Assembly (NCBI RefSeq): GCF_027744825.2
Contig: NC_071334.1
Span: 56,670,937-56,734,936 of the forward strand
From: Synchiropus splendidus
Lineage: Eukaryota > Chordata > Actinopteri > Syngnathiformes > Callionymidae
Direction: 5' to 3'
Length of the DNA stretch: 64,000 bases
A program made the position numbers and the translations under genes. Within the stretch, counting starts at the first letter, position 1, and every line of letters begins with the position of its first letter. This document shows, piece by piece, positions 34,201-47,313 of this stretch. The notes under the pieces are model-generated. The model ran no database searches, was not told the origin of the DNA, and was given only the letters and a program-made list of their open reading frames with translations.

Positions 34201-37200
34201 CTAGTAAAGACATCAATCAAACCAAACAAGAAAAGATTAAACCAAAGAAGATACATGGAAGATGTGAAATGGAAACACACAAAGTAAGTTGTGCACGCAG
34301 AAATCAACCATTTTTAATGGACAGAAATGGAAAAGTGGAAGTTCTATGACGAGCCCACTTTGGACACGCCCTCTTTAAGCTGCGGTGACCAATAACCTTG
34401 GCTCAAAAAATTGAATTTCAATTGAAAGCCAAATGTATCGACAAGGTACACAAATGGCTGACATCTGCGTCACTCTGGGATTCAAATGTTCCCTTGGAGG
34501 TTGTGGGTATTTGGAATTGAGAATTTGCTGCAATTGTTTTATTAATTTGCTGATCCTTATCATGTGAATGGAGCTCTTCAGAGAAAATATACACTGCCTC
34601 AATGGTTTTACGGTTTCCAAGGGTCTCCATCATAACATCCAAGTGAGAATGATATTGCCTTAAAGATGTGTTGTAAACCAAAGTAAAGTGAATCATTTGT
34701 AGTCATTTTCCCAAGTTGTTCATGGGGAATGAAAGAAAAACAGCAGATTTTTTTAAATTATCTTCAAAAATACTGAAAAATATTATTCATTTGTGTCTCC
34801 ATCTGTCAGTCAAGCCTCTCAAAGCCATTTTGATTTCCAGTGCTAGGGCGGAAAATAAATCAACGTGTCCACTCTGCGCATAGAAATGAATTGGTTGCAG
34901 GGTTTTAAATCAGTCATAACTCATAACTAATATTATTCTGACACAAGGGGTTAGTTATAGGTGCGTAAATTGATCCCTGCACTTAGCTGCTCCAATGTTC
35001 ACGACCTGGTCGATCTGGCCGTTTGAAGAGACAACATCAGTTGTGGAACAAATCCCAGCAACCTTCCTCACATGCTTTGATACTGAACTAAAAAAAACAC
35101 CCTCAAGACTAAAGCCACATTGCAACATCAAAACAGTCAAAATCAAAATTCAAAAGGATGGAAGTACTAAATGATGTCTAAACAGCAATGGAAAGACAAA
35201 GGAAAATAGACATCAAGGGAAAAGAGTAAAGATGAATACTGAAGCTGAGTTGCTCGGACCTCAGATGATGTACTAGAAGATGCGAATGCTGCGGTGAGAA
35301 CCGTCCCTACAGAAACCATCACCAAGACAAAACAAGGTGATGATTCACAGTACAGCAACACTAATCCTCAAAATGCTCGGATACAAGATCAAAACTGGAC
35401 AGAAACATTGCCCTCCACGAGAGAGCTGGTTAGAGGCCAAGACAAAGGCAACTGCAGAACTGCAGAAAGGGAACATGCTGCTAAAGTAGCTCAAGAAAAC
35501 GAAATGGCTGGAGTGGTGCTGATTTTTTTGTGGCCCTTTGCAGAACTACTTGGCCAACCCTGGCCTCAACTCACTCCATAACATGTTTTTGCTGATATTT
35601 GATTCTGGGAAATATCAGAACAGACACAGAGTGTCTGAGCCACTTCACATTGGAGTTCATGAGGTTCTAGGTTGGATCCCCTCATATAGACTTACTTCAC
35701 AGACACGACTGGTTGCTTTGGTGGTTGGAGATGTCAATAACAAAAAATATATAACTACCCGAACCCACACTCAGGCAACTTACATTTCATTTTCAATTGA
35801 AGAATACTTTTTTTGGCCAGACCTCCTTTGAGTAATGTTAATTTTTCAAGTTCAGGCTCAAATGTATAAATGGCAGTTCCAAGACAAAGGTGACTGAAGA
35901 TCTATGACCCATAAACTGCAAACTGTTCTTGGTGTCTATTGACCCATTTCCAACAGGCCGCTTTAGTGGTCAAGAAAAGATTTGTTGGGAATTTTGATTC
36001 CTCTACCAAACAAGGAGTGGTAGATGTCATGTATTTGGTCATGTTGCTCCATCGAACATGACCTAGTCCCTCAAAGATTGGTGAGCATATTTCAATGAAA
36101 CTTGAATTGTGCACGCTCAAGTGATTCAATTTTGGTGGGGTTCTGTTGTTTAATTCAAGGCTTTGTCATTCACATGTACGACCTTTATGCGGCACAAGCT
36201 CTTCTTCCCTGTTATAGCAGCTTTGCAAAACTACAGCTACGTCCTGCCTGAATGAGTCCATTGCATTCAATGGTGTTTCAATGCTAAAAAAATATAAATA
36301 AAAATCAGGCTATTCTCTGCCCCACCATCAGCATCTGTTTTACAGAGGAGGACTATGACCTTGATTCTCCCTGTCCAACTCTTGTTGCCGTTGCTTAACC
36401 CACCCCATAGTTGCACGAGACAATGAACTATGAAACTCAAGACACAAATCATGCATTAGCTGCAGCTGTCGTCTGATGTTGTGTTCACCACTTTATGTTG
36501 TCAACTGTGGACATGTTGTCACAGCTAGAACATGAAACCTGACAGAAATTTCCAGGAGGAAATGGACTAGTAAAAGCTATCTAACCACAATAGTGGTTCT
36601 CAAAAAGTTTCTTGGCACATGTTCTCACTTTCAGTGATTAAATAGTCCATGGAAGAGACAAAAAAAATGTTAGTTCGAGTCTAGACATTAAACTAACAAG
36701 ACGCAACTGGGGATATGAGGAGGGACGATCCATGGGAAAGATAATACTGGGCCACGCTTAACTTATGTGAAATGAACCGCTGACACAAATCTTAGCATAT
36801 GCTGGCTGGAGGGCTCGAGGGGATGGGAAATTCCTGCCTTTATCCAGGGAGCGACACGAAGGAGAAGTCACCTTGATTAAATTAGTTGTATATGAAAATG
36901 GGGTTATGCCCACTGGGAGTCGCAGACAATGGCTTGTAGACCTCACCTTTCACAAGCCTTTCTTTTAATTTCCGTCCTGTTTAGTTCCAAGTTACATTTC
37001 CCTCTCTGCTTTTTGTCCCAAAAGGGTTTTATGTGTCAGGATCAACGTCGAATTTTCATTTAGTGTCCCTTTCCATCTTTCAAGGATGTAGAACACTATT
37101 ATCTCCTTTTCATATGATTTTCTTTCTTTTTTTTTTGTCCTCTAAATATATATTCCACTTGCTTTTTATGGTGATTTTAGGAATTAGTTTCATAGAAGAA

Positions 37201-38124
37201 CCTGCAATATGTATATATAATTCAATTATTAATAAAAAAAAAATCATAAAAAACAACTGCAAATCATTCATAGAGCAACTTCTTTGTCGCAGAAGTTTGA
37301 CATGGCTGCCATCACTATTAGCATCCAATCCAAAAGTCTTTGCAATGATCGTGGTAATAGCTAAAAAAAAATAATGTCCAGTTTAAAAACACATTACATT
37401 TTTGAGTTGGAAACACAAACACTTCAGTACACCACAGTCTTTGCCTTTAGTTTGTTCCGCATGTCAAAGCTTACTGCGTGGCGATGAGCAGACAGCCCCT
37501 TGTGAAGACCGGAGACATGGATCGAAGTGTTTGTTTCAAATTCTTCCTTGGTCCAGCAATGAAAGCAGTGAACCTTAGATGAACTTGGAAGTACAGAATA
37601 ATACGCAGCAACACGATCGCTGCAGATTTGTTAGCAGGACTTGCTGGGGGTCCACTGAATATGCACTCATTAGTTCAAGGTATTTACCAATGAAAAGTAC
37701 ATAAATAACAAAATATATTGACATGATAAATATTACTCATAAATAGAAAAAATCGATATGAAGCATGGATGATATGGACTATTAAATTGTTATTGTAAAT
37801 GTAAATGTGGGTGTCAGGGGAATATACATTAACAACCAATGAGTCACAATCTATGTAGGTAAATATACTAATAATAAGCACGCATTCTTCTTTTAGTTTT
37901 GTGCGAACACATTATGCATTAATTTGTTCTACAGTCAGTCGCACACAGTGCCTGCAGCTGATTTTTGAATTGACTCTGGCAAATGATATTCAAAGCCTTT
38001 TAAAATGTCCTGATAGGTGCAGACATTAACACGGTCTGAAAACACAAAGGCCACAGCCTCCTGCATTATCTCCAGTGCGCAGAGCAGGGACTAAGGACAT
38101 TAATCATTGTGGTGTTGTACCGCA
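34201..38124. other. Non-coding stretch, no gene seen
   Basis: Short frames only. The frame at 35294-35581 is somewhat polar and even in composition, but nothing in it is recognisable and no splice signals support it. Confidence 0.5.
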
Positions 38125-38129
38125 ACACA

Positions 38130-38170
<41 letters not shown>
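38125..38170. repeat. CA microsatellite
   Basis: About 20 CA units, with one interruption near the start. Confidence 0.95.
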
Positions 38171-38173
<3 letters not shown>

Positions 38174-39523
38174 TGCTGTTTGTATTGCACATTGATCCAG
38201 TCAAACACTGTATCCAGTAGTCACTGTCAAGCTTTGGATTCTTTTTAACATTCTGTTTAACAGAAACCGGACTATAACTCAATTGTTAAAAATTCAAGTA
38301 AATATATAAATGAGAGTTAGCGTGGTGCTCTAACTCAGGGAGGGGTGGCGCGGGAGGTGCAGCAGCTGACTTGGAAGAAAGTGAAAGTGAATACTTCCAA
38401 ATCTACTTTGGAACTCAGACAGCAACATGGCGCCCGGCTCCAGAATAGAACCGAATAATTGGACGTTTAAAATGTATGTAAACAGCTTAGTCTGGCTCAT
38501 GGAAAGAAAGCCTGTATGTAACCGCGTTGCTGCACTATAACCATAGTAGGTGATGTGCTTCAGCTACACAGTGGAAGTAAACAAATTTGATTCGATACGA
38601 TCGATACGATCGAGAAGTTGTGTGTGCAACCTGATGCAGTATGTGTGTTCCTCAGTCTTTGCCGATGTCTGTAGTGAACACATGAGACACATGATATCTG
38701 CTGTTTTGTAATGCTGAACTTCAGTTGTGCAAGATGTGATTTGCTGGTTTGTACCACCATGTTAGCAACCGTTAGCATGGTTGCTAAGTTAGTCGACGGT
38801 CACCACGGTGATGAATAGTGCGACTCTGTACTTAATACAGATGCTCCACATCAATCATTCCTGTAATACATGGACAACACACTATCCAGAAAATTTAATT
38901 TTATTCCAAACCTGCTGAAGGAAGTGCGTTTGACGGTGATGACAGCTTGATGACGGTGATGGCGTTGAACCATCGCTCCGACGCGTTGATTCTTGACCTC
39001 TGAAGTTAAACCAGTTCATCAGTCAGCACCATCGCTTCAATATTATTGCATTTCCTCTACGGTCATAGGAACCAGATGGACTGAAGAGCTGATGGCGCCA
39101 CACCTCTTCACGGAGGTGAACTGCTCATAGCACAATTTTAAATGCACCGCATGTAAAGCGGGAGAACATGATGCAATCGGACTCTGCGGCTTGTCTAAGT
39201 CGGCAACTCTCTGTAAAGGCAGTCAGTTAAACTCACCTAAAAAAGAAGAAAAAAAACTTAGTGAACGTGTATTGCTAAATCATGATTTCATTCACAGTGT
39301 GCAAATCTATCGAGAATGCTTCAAGTGTGGTGAAGTTTTTTCAACAATGTAAAGTAGGATGATTTTACCATTTATCCGCGTGGTTGCAATGCTTGCAATA
39401 GCAGTGTAGTTAGGAGGACAACGTTATGCATAAATGTCTTTACGCCTCCTTTCTGCACTCTGTTGGGTCCTGTATTTTCTGGAACTGAGGAGCAGACCAA
39501 AGCCCTAATAAAGTTACAAGGGC
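38171..39523. other. Non-coding stretch, no gene seen
   Basis: Contains 'caacatggcgcc' at about 38424-38435, resembling a YY1 site, followed by an ATG frame of about 40 codons with no recognisable product. A 9-bp inverted repeat (TTAGCAACC / GGTTGCTAA) lies near 38762-38790. Neither proves a promoter. Confidence 0.45.
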
Positions 39524-39530
39524 TGACAAT
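39524..39530. repeat. Target duplication of truncated RTE copy, left
   Basis: TGACAAT, identical to 39600-39606. Confidence 0.65.
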
Positions 39531-39599
39531 AAACACCTTCACCTTCACCTTCACCTTCTTCTGCCGCTTATCCGGGGTCGGGACGCGGAGGCAGCTGTT
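39531..39599 (-). mobile_element. Severely 5'-truncated RTE LINE insertion
   Basis: About 60 bp matching the extreme 3' end of the full-length LINE: the GAAGGT-type repeat tail, 'ctgccgcttatccggggtcg' and 'gcggaggcagc'. Only the last codons, stop and tail remain. Flanking TGACAAT 7-mers suggest target-primed insertion that stopped almost at once. It sits in the same orientation as the full copy. Confidence 0.8.
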
Positions 39600-39606
39600 T
39601 GACAAT
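39600..39606. repeat. Target duplication of truncated RTE copy, right
   Basis: TGACAAT, identical to 39524-39530. Confidence 0.65.
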
Positions 39607-42600
39607 CACTTTCTGATAATGCATTAACCAACCTTAATGTTCAACATCTATACGAGAGATGTCAAGGAGCTCAGCCTGGAGGGGAAAATCACAGGCTACA
39701 GAAAAGTGGGAACATTTTAAAATGATGTACTCGGTAATCCCATGATTCCATGTTATTGAATTCCCTTAATACGCACAAATGGTTCACAGGTAAATTGGTG
39801 TGAAGTTCTATATTCCAATGTAATGTGTTTTCAAGAGAAAGAATATTGATGCTAGTTTACACCTTTAGAGGGACACTGTGACATATTTAAGTACATTTAA
39901 TATGACAGACTGGTGCTTTGAAAATTCTTTTTTTTTTTCATTCATTTCATCTTCAATGCATTGAATTAAAAATAAAATTGAATCAGATCAAAAGATGGAT
40001 TCGTCTCCACCGAAAAAAAAAAAAAAAAAAGAATGACGTCACTCAAAAATGGGAACAAGCTTCCTCAATGTATTCACCACAAGCAGGTGTAATTATACCA
40101 GGCAGACTGCTGACTTTGGGTAAAATGCTGAGAAATGAGTTACTGATGAAGACCTTGCCTGGAGCGCTATGGTAAATTTATGTACTCCTGTAGTCCCTCA
40201 GCTCCTTAGTTGAGGAGGAGGAGGACGAAATAGAGGAAATACTAGAAGAAACGATGGGGGGTAAGGGACAAACTCACTAGATTTTAATAAGCAGTTGTCA
40301 TAGCAGCGAGCCTGGCCCTATATCACCCATGCAAAGCTTGGGAGTCCTGCCAGCAGGACTGAGCACCACTCTGCTCCTCTGAGGCGTCTCTCTGAACTCA
40401 TTGTCACATAATAAAATCACCCCAAGACCTTTTCCGCCTGTTAAGCCACAGCAAGCACTTAATCTTTGTGCTGACCCAGTCACCAATAAATGTAATAATG
40501 TGACATGACCTTGCGACCGTTAAGAGAAAAATAAAAACTTTGACCCTCACCAGAAGAACTAGGCAGCAGTTTTATTGTTCCCCCACGAAGACTTCATATT
40601 GTAAAATGTGATTTATTTTTTTTTTTTTTTATGATGCCGGGTGGAAGAAAAAGGAATTTACCTTGAATCAGAAAACCCTTGAGCTTGTCATGCCACACTG
40701 ATAATTAAACAAACAAAATACAAAACATATTTTAAGTCAAAAACAAAAGCAAAATTGGTGCATTGAATGTATCCATCATAAAATCGTAAAATAAGAACCA
40801 CTGGCACAGGTTTGGTGATCTTGATGACGACTTTGTTCGTCTACTCTACACAAAACAGAGTTACCTTTTTGTTTGAGGTTATTTCTGGTGTATGAAAATA
40901 TAAAATCGGCAGTTTTTACATCAAGCAGAAAACCATTTTCCATGTGCCAGGGGTCCTTGAATGAAGGAGACATTTGACGATCCACAGACTTCTGTTCTGG
41001 GGACCAACATGGTGTTGCCAGTAACATGCAGCACTTTAGTTCTCTCCCTCTGCTGGACCTCTTCATTAATATTTTGGATGCTTCAGGGAATTATGTAATC
41101 TATAGTCGAGAGCATAACTGTGTTATCCTTTTGAATTCCTCTCAAGGGGATTTAATGATAACATCATTCCCAGGAGTAAAAAAAAAAAACAGTTTGAAAC
41201 AGGAGGGGACTAATGAAAACAGACAATACATTGGCATGCACGCGTGTTTATTTATTTATTTACAATATCACAATGTTATTCACCAAACAAGCAATCCTCA
41301 AAGTGTTTACTGGCAACGTGCCACTCGTATTCACTAACCACAATATCAACTGAAGCACATGAGCACAGGATTAAAACTACTCTTCAGGATTTAAGGTAAT
41401 TACAAAAGGATTTTGAAGGTAAACCAACAGCAACAAACACCTCAAGTAAAGTCATGTGTACACAACAGTCTTTGCTCATCAAATTTGTATTTGTGAATAG
41501 TCAGGGGAAATCATAGCTGTTGCGCCCATGGTGACAGTGAAGAAGCACAAATCATTTCATCAAAACAAAGGGAGGAGCCGAATTACATGTACCTCTTCAT
41601 TTGCATTTCAGAGCTCCTGCCAACAAACGTACACTAATTGTTGTTCGAGTAGTTTGTTAACACAAATGGGCTTCATAGCAAATTGAAGTCTGATATGTAG
41701 CACTGGAGGTACATCGAACATGAAAGTAAAACAGTCATATTTTTTCATGAATTCATTCATACAACAGATTCTTAATATAGCGGGGGTATAAAACTCACAC
41801 GTAGGACCTAAGTGGAAATGTAATTCAAGTCAAGGGTAAGGTAAAGTAAATATTACGTACCCTAACCGTAACAGGGCTAAAAAGTCTACATCACATTGGT
41901 TAAATTCAAGGCCCAAGGGCCAAATCCAGCGAATAAAAAATCATTTTCCAAGAGCTTCAAGTGTGTGACAGTGTTTTGTCAAATTAAACTAGAAACACGA
42001 TCACCTACAGTGCTGTGAGTTATACATCCTTTTTTTTTTTTAATTTATTTTTTATTTTTTATTTTTGGCAGACTGTCTCTTGGTGCTCTTAGGATGAAGG
42101 AGCCATTGGTATGGGAGGATTAAAATTCACCACACATTACACATTCATATTTAAACCAACAGCACACTACCTACCTCAGAACTCTTCTCATTGTCTCATT
42201 TGCAAACTGAAAAAAATCCCTGCATTTTGTAATTTTGTTCAAGGGATCTGTTAAACCAAAGGCAGCGGCAGTGGCAGTGGGTTTTATAGTTTGGAGAAAG
42301 TTGGGTAAATAAAATGGCTCTTGCCATGATACAGTATTGACTCTGAAATGCATATTTTCCCTTCTGTTGCCTACAAGGATTATGGTAGAAACCACTGGTC
42401 CTTCAATGTACAACACTTCATATACAATATACTGTACCTGAAAGGAGTCTTCACACTAACCTTGCTCAATCCCAGTTGAACCAGCTGGTACTTTGGTGAT
42501 ATTGACATTCCTATTACCGTCTTCCCCTGCTGAGAGGCACAAGGACTGCGCTACAGTATCACAATATAAGTCAGGGGAATTGGGACTCGGTTAGATGGAG

Positions 42601-42780
42601 GGCTTCACGTTCTGCTTTCAATCTGAACGCAACAAAGTATTTTTCATTTGCAATATATGGATGTAAACAGATACTGTCAGTGTGTAAAAATCACTAAAAA
42701 ATTAATCAAATGTGATTCAAGTCACACAAAATGTATATTAAATCAACTCGAACCCTCATAGGAAATAAAGGGCAAAATCA
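39607..42780. other. Non-coding stretch, no gene seen
   Basis: AT-rich, with A/T tracts near 40010-40030, 40615-40630 and 42030-42065. A hAT-like fragment at 41905-41960 is listed separately. Confidence 0.5.
41905..41960 (+). mobile_element. hAT-like terminal fragment
   Basis: 'ttaaattcaaggcccaaggg' and 'ccaaatccagc' resemble the common vertebrate hAT end 'gtgtcaaactcaaggcccg...ggccaaatccggc'. The family is shared with 42781-43036. No opposite end was found. Confidence 0.4.
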
Positions 42781-43036
42781 CAAGTGTCAAACTCAACACC
42801 CACGTGCCAAATTTGGCCTATTGTATCATTTTCTTTGGCCCACAAGAGCTTTTATCTTCCAATCTTCCCTCAAAATTTCAATCTTCACCAGGTAGAAAAA
42901 CCACCACCAGGTATTCAACTTATTTTCTATCATTGCAAGTGTGAACCTGCTGTGTATTTTTGGTGCAAACAATATTAGATTTTTTTTTTAATTTTAAGAG
43001 GCCAAATATGCACCGAGGCCTGGAGTTTGCCACCTG
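42781..43036. mobile_element. hAT-like MITE
   Basis: The left end 'caagtgtcaaactcaa...gccaaatttggcc' and the right end, read on the minus strand, 'caggtggcaaactccaggcc...atatttggcc' form inverted ends of about 40 bp around ~170 bp of AT-rich DNA. No 8-bp target duplication could be read, so this is a decayed element. A cysteine-rich plus-strand frame at 42960-43160 crosses its border and is not supported as a gene. Confidence 0.5.
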
Positions 43037-44235
43037 TGACTGCAGCGCTACTGCGATGACTCCCATTCTCCGTCATCACTCCTGCTGCTGTGGGTGCAAA
43101 CCTCAGTGTTCTGGGAGTTTTGCAAAGTTGACAGCTATCAGATATTATTTTTTGGTGTAGAGTCGCACTGCATTTCTGGAATCTTGCGTTCAATCTGACC
43201 AGCTGAACGGCTCTATTTGTGCATAACAATTAAAATATTAATACTACTCCCGTAGTTTTGTTTTGGATTCCCAGTTACATGTACTGCAATAGATGGGTAC
43301 AACCTGAGAGTTCCAGTACTGCTCTGCCTTTAACTTCTGCCACAGAAACTAATAAACCAGCCGCTCAGCAGCCCGCTCTGAGAATATTAACCTTTGAGAT
43401 TCATTGTGTGTTCATGTTAGACAACTGCACGCTAGAAAAATAGGCTCTCTATGAACACTATAGGAACACCGATCCTCATGGTCAGATATCAGGTATACAA
43501 CAACTGCAAAAAAAACAGGTTGGTGCTTCGCATCTAAAGGAGTTTAAATCACACCTTATAAGGAGCTGGTACATCATCAAGTTCTGTGGTTAATATCTTC
43601 AAATATGTAGTGATGATGACACATTCAAATATAGACTCTTCATTATTCAATAAGCTTTATTTTTTTTAATTGCATTTCTTGGTGATGATTAAAATTACAA
43701 CCCACAGAGACGCAGAAAAGAATCTTGATCGAATTTCACACAATGTGCCATCAACTTAAAGGGACATGAAGGTGGCTCAAGGTCCTTCGAATCAGAAGCA
43801 TCTTATTTGATGGACCTTGCTTGGTGTACGTCTTCCCAGTATGACAGTCTTTTTTGACCGGTAGTTACAGTATTAGCTACAGCTGATTGTGGGGGTGTCT
43901 GTTTCTTTGCTTACCTGTGAAAATCACCAACTATAAAATGATTTAAATCAATTACAGTTGTTTTCTTCAAACGGTTTCTTCGAAACCTTGAATAGTTAGT
44001 TATCACTATGTTGCTCCTCTTTCCCTGCTTTGGCTTATATCCATTAAACATTGTGATATTAGTGAGATTTGAAGGTCACTTGGTCCAGATAGGTTTCTAT
44101 TGGTGGATGTCATGGTGGGTGGGGGCGCACATAAAGCATTTAGCTTTGTTCTTGAAAGGTCAGGCATTGTTGTCATTCCAGAGGGCTTGTGTGGCCAAGG
44201 ATTTGCTTCTTCAACATGCTCATTAAACAATACCA
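43037..44235. other. Non-coding stretch, no gene seen
   Basis: No gene or clear repeat. A CAG|GTAAGC donor-like site on the minus strand near 43914 has no exon behind it. Confidence 0.5.
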
Positions 44236-44985
44236 AGTTTATACCATACCAAGTTCATTTATAAAGCACTTAAAAGTTAAAGTTAAAACAGGGCGGATAG
44301 ACGAAAAAAAAAAATGAAATTACTAAAAAGAAGATAAGCTGTGTGGTTGTATAAAAGCCAAGGAGTAAAAGTGTGTTTTAAGAAGTGTTTAAAAAGTGGA
44401 CAGTGATGGTGCCTGTCTCACATGGGGAGGGAGGGAATTCCATAGCCGGGGGCCACAGACTGAGAAAGCCAGGTCCCCTCTCATCTTCCGCTTGGTTTTA
44501 GGTACCTCAAGGAGGTTGCTGGTCAGCTGACCCCAAGGCCCGCGGAGGAACGTAGGGGGTTAGAAGCTCCGCTAGATATGGAAGGGCAAGACTATTTAAA
44601 GCTGTAAAAACCAACAGAAGAACTTTAAAATCAATTCTAAAAGTCACAGGCAGCCAGTGGAGAGAAGCTAAAATTGGGGTGATGTGCTCACTTTTGTGTG
44701 ACCCCGTTAAGAACCTGGCTGCAGCATTCTGGACCAGCTGCAGACGGGACAGCGACGCCCGGCTAACTCCTACAAGGAGACAGTTGCAGTCGTCCAGTCA
44801 GCACGTGATAAAAGCATGAATCACTGCTTCCAGATGCTGCCTGGATAAAATGGTCTTCACCTTAGAGAGCTGACGGAGATAAAAGAAACACGACTTGACA
44901 ACCGCGCTGATCAAATTTAAAATCACTGTCCATTTTAAAACCAAGGTTTCTACCTGCGGGTTTAACATAGTTGGACAGAGGACCC
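44236..44985. repeat. Dispersed teleost repeat, class unassigned
   Basis: Starts near 'ttcatttataaagcactt' and continues with 'gggagggaattccatagccg', 'gccagtggagagaagc', 'gctgcagcattctggaccag' and 'cagtcgtccagt'. This sequence type is, from memory, one of the commonest scattered repeats in fish genomes. I cannot assign a class from sequence alone. No intact frame. Confidence 0.55.
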
Positions 44986-45766
44986 AGGTTGAGTTGAGTT
45001 GCTTAATTGCCCTTCACAACATGGAAGATCTAGAGGGAGGTTCAGAGCTGTGGTCTCGTAGGAGCACGACTTGTGAAGTCACTTTTTTTCCACTAGATCC
45101 CGAGTTGGATGCCTCAAAATTATAAAATCCTCAAAATGGTGAACTATTTTAACTCAAATAACAATTAACACAGAAGTATTTTTTTTCTTAATTTAGAAAG
45201 TGTATATTGTAAGACTGACTGCCAAAACACAATACAGCCAACTTCTTCTTTTTTTTTTTTTTCCAAGTTTGATTTTTGTGGAGGTCTGACTGAGCGGAGA
45301 AATGTTCAGTATATTTCTCTCCAACTGTATGTTCAATAGTTCTCAGTAAATGCATGATGCACTTGTAAATACATATCATTTTGTCTTTTGGGCTTCTATT
45401 TGTTACGCTTGTTGTTTTAACTTTGAACAAAGAAGCAAGAAAAAAAATATATGATGCAGCCTGTCCTCGGGATAAAGGGTGCGATGTTCAGCCTTAGGCA
45501 GCTCAAAGTGGTTGCTTGGCTTGGCACCTGGGACTCTTGTCTCTCTGCAGGAATTGGCAAGGTGCCGGCGGCTTTTCCAAGAGCCAGGTGTTGTTTAATT
45601 TATCTGAGAGCACTGGTGACCTTTCTCGTAGAACTCCGGAGAGAGACCTGCCTCTGAGGACAGTCTGCTTTCTTCTTTCTCACATATAACGCCCACTGAA
45701 GGAGGATATCAAGTGGTATCAATATAGAGATTGTTGGTAAAAACTCCCACAAGTTTATAAATATAT

Positions 45767-45768
<2 letters not shown>
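44986..45768. other. Non-coding stretch, no gene seen
   Basis: A T tract lies at 45249-45262; frames are short and unsupported. Confidence 0.5.

Positions 45769-45815
<47 letters not shown>
45769..45815. repeat. TA microsatellite
   Basis: About 23 uninterrupted TA units, some 250 bp before the 12-kb triplication. Confidence 0.95.
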
Positions 45816-45817
<2 letters not shown>

Positions 45818-47313
45818 TCACAAGTTTACGGCGTTCACACCTGACAGACTGGAATGTCCAATGGTACAGTAGTTAAAAAAATTAAAATGTGACCCACAAG
45901 CAGAGACAGAGGAAGCAATAAAACCCGTAGCTGGAGACAGCGAGAGTGAGCCATGTAGAGAAGCATTAGGTCTAAAGTTAAAGACAGCACTGACCTGACA
46001 TATCTCGGTGAGTAACCGTCGTCTGCTGAGCTTGATAAATAATGGAGCCGAATTCAAGCTCATGCAGTTCAGTGCAGTGAACTTGCTTCGTTCTGTCTCT
46101 TCATGTCACATCTCTTTTTCGTGCTTTCGTCCCTTTCATCATCCGTGTCGCCTTTTTTTTTTCCCAAAAACATTTTATGCAGTGCACTTTGGTCATTCAA
46201 TGTCGAACTGATGCGATTATTGTCTCATGGTTATGGCAACACAAAGCCGTCCTCAGGGTGCCAACTAACAAGTACCATTGAAAAGGATCAGAAACCCACT
46301 AAACAACGAAGAAACATGACATAATGGTTGGTGGACCGAGTGATTGATGCATACATTTGACTGCTCATCTCACAGAATTTCATGAGGAGTGACTACAAAA
46401 ACTACAAGCCATGAAAGCTCCACAATGTTTGAAACGCTCTCAGGTGCATTCACAATATTATTCTGAGACGAGATTATTCGAAAGTCAAAATGTGCGGCCC
46501 AACCGGGAATGGTGTGCTCTTACTTTTCTCGGCTCTAGGTACCAGAATTCCTGAGATATTCCAGGTTTTGGGACCAATGTTTCCGATTGAAAATGAGTGG
46601 GAAGAGGATTCAACACTTCAGACATTTACCTCTACTTCAACGGTACCGCAGCTCCCCCAAACTTTGGCATAGAAACTCAGCGAAAAGATCAAAATGCACT
46701 TGTTCTCTGTTGCTGTAAAAAAAAGATCACAGCCAAGTCGTATCAGTTGCCTCAAAGAAGCGGAGATATGCCAAAAATCGAAACGTAAGCGTGAGCAATC
46801 AAGATGGTTAGAGTGGAGCAGAGCAGTCATTCTCCGGTCATGTAAGAGTTTCTAAACTGCGAGTGTGGCCAAACAGTACGGCGCAGAAACATGAAAAGCT
46901 CCAGTTTTGTATTTCAACTTGTCCTCTCTCATTAAATGTAAATGATTGATAGGGGCATTTGACAAGCCATCGAAGGTCCACAAGATGCAATCAAACAACA
47001 AAAGTGAGGCCTCATACAGTACACTTTGCGGTCCATTAGCACAGTTGGTGACAACTTCAAAGTACTTCAAGTGTGGAGAACTGGTGATCATAAATGCCTA
47101 CAATATCTGTATGTCTCATGTGTCGTTAAAGTCATTTTCTCAATAACATACAATTGACTGCCTCCACTTTTCCACTTCCAACAAAGTCTTGATGTCTTGA
47201 AGGGGCCAACTACTCTTTTCAACCCAGTGTTAACCCTTGTCCCTCTCATTGGCCTTGGTCTTGGTCTCTGTGTCTGTATGCTCTGATCTCGACAAGGCCT
47301 CATTGCAGACTTG

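Noticed and set aside
38424..38560. Possible promoter with 'caacatggcgcc' and an ATG frame
   Set aside because: A single YY1-like motif and an unrecognised ~40-codon frame are not enough to call a gene start.
42960..43160. Cysteine-rich plus-strand frame
   Set aside because: Crosses the right border of a hAT-like MITE, so it is a chance frame.
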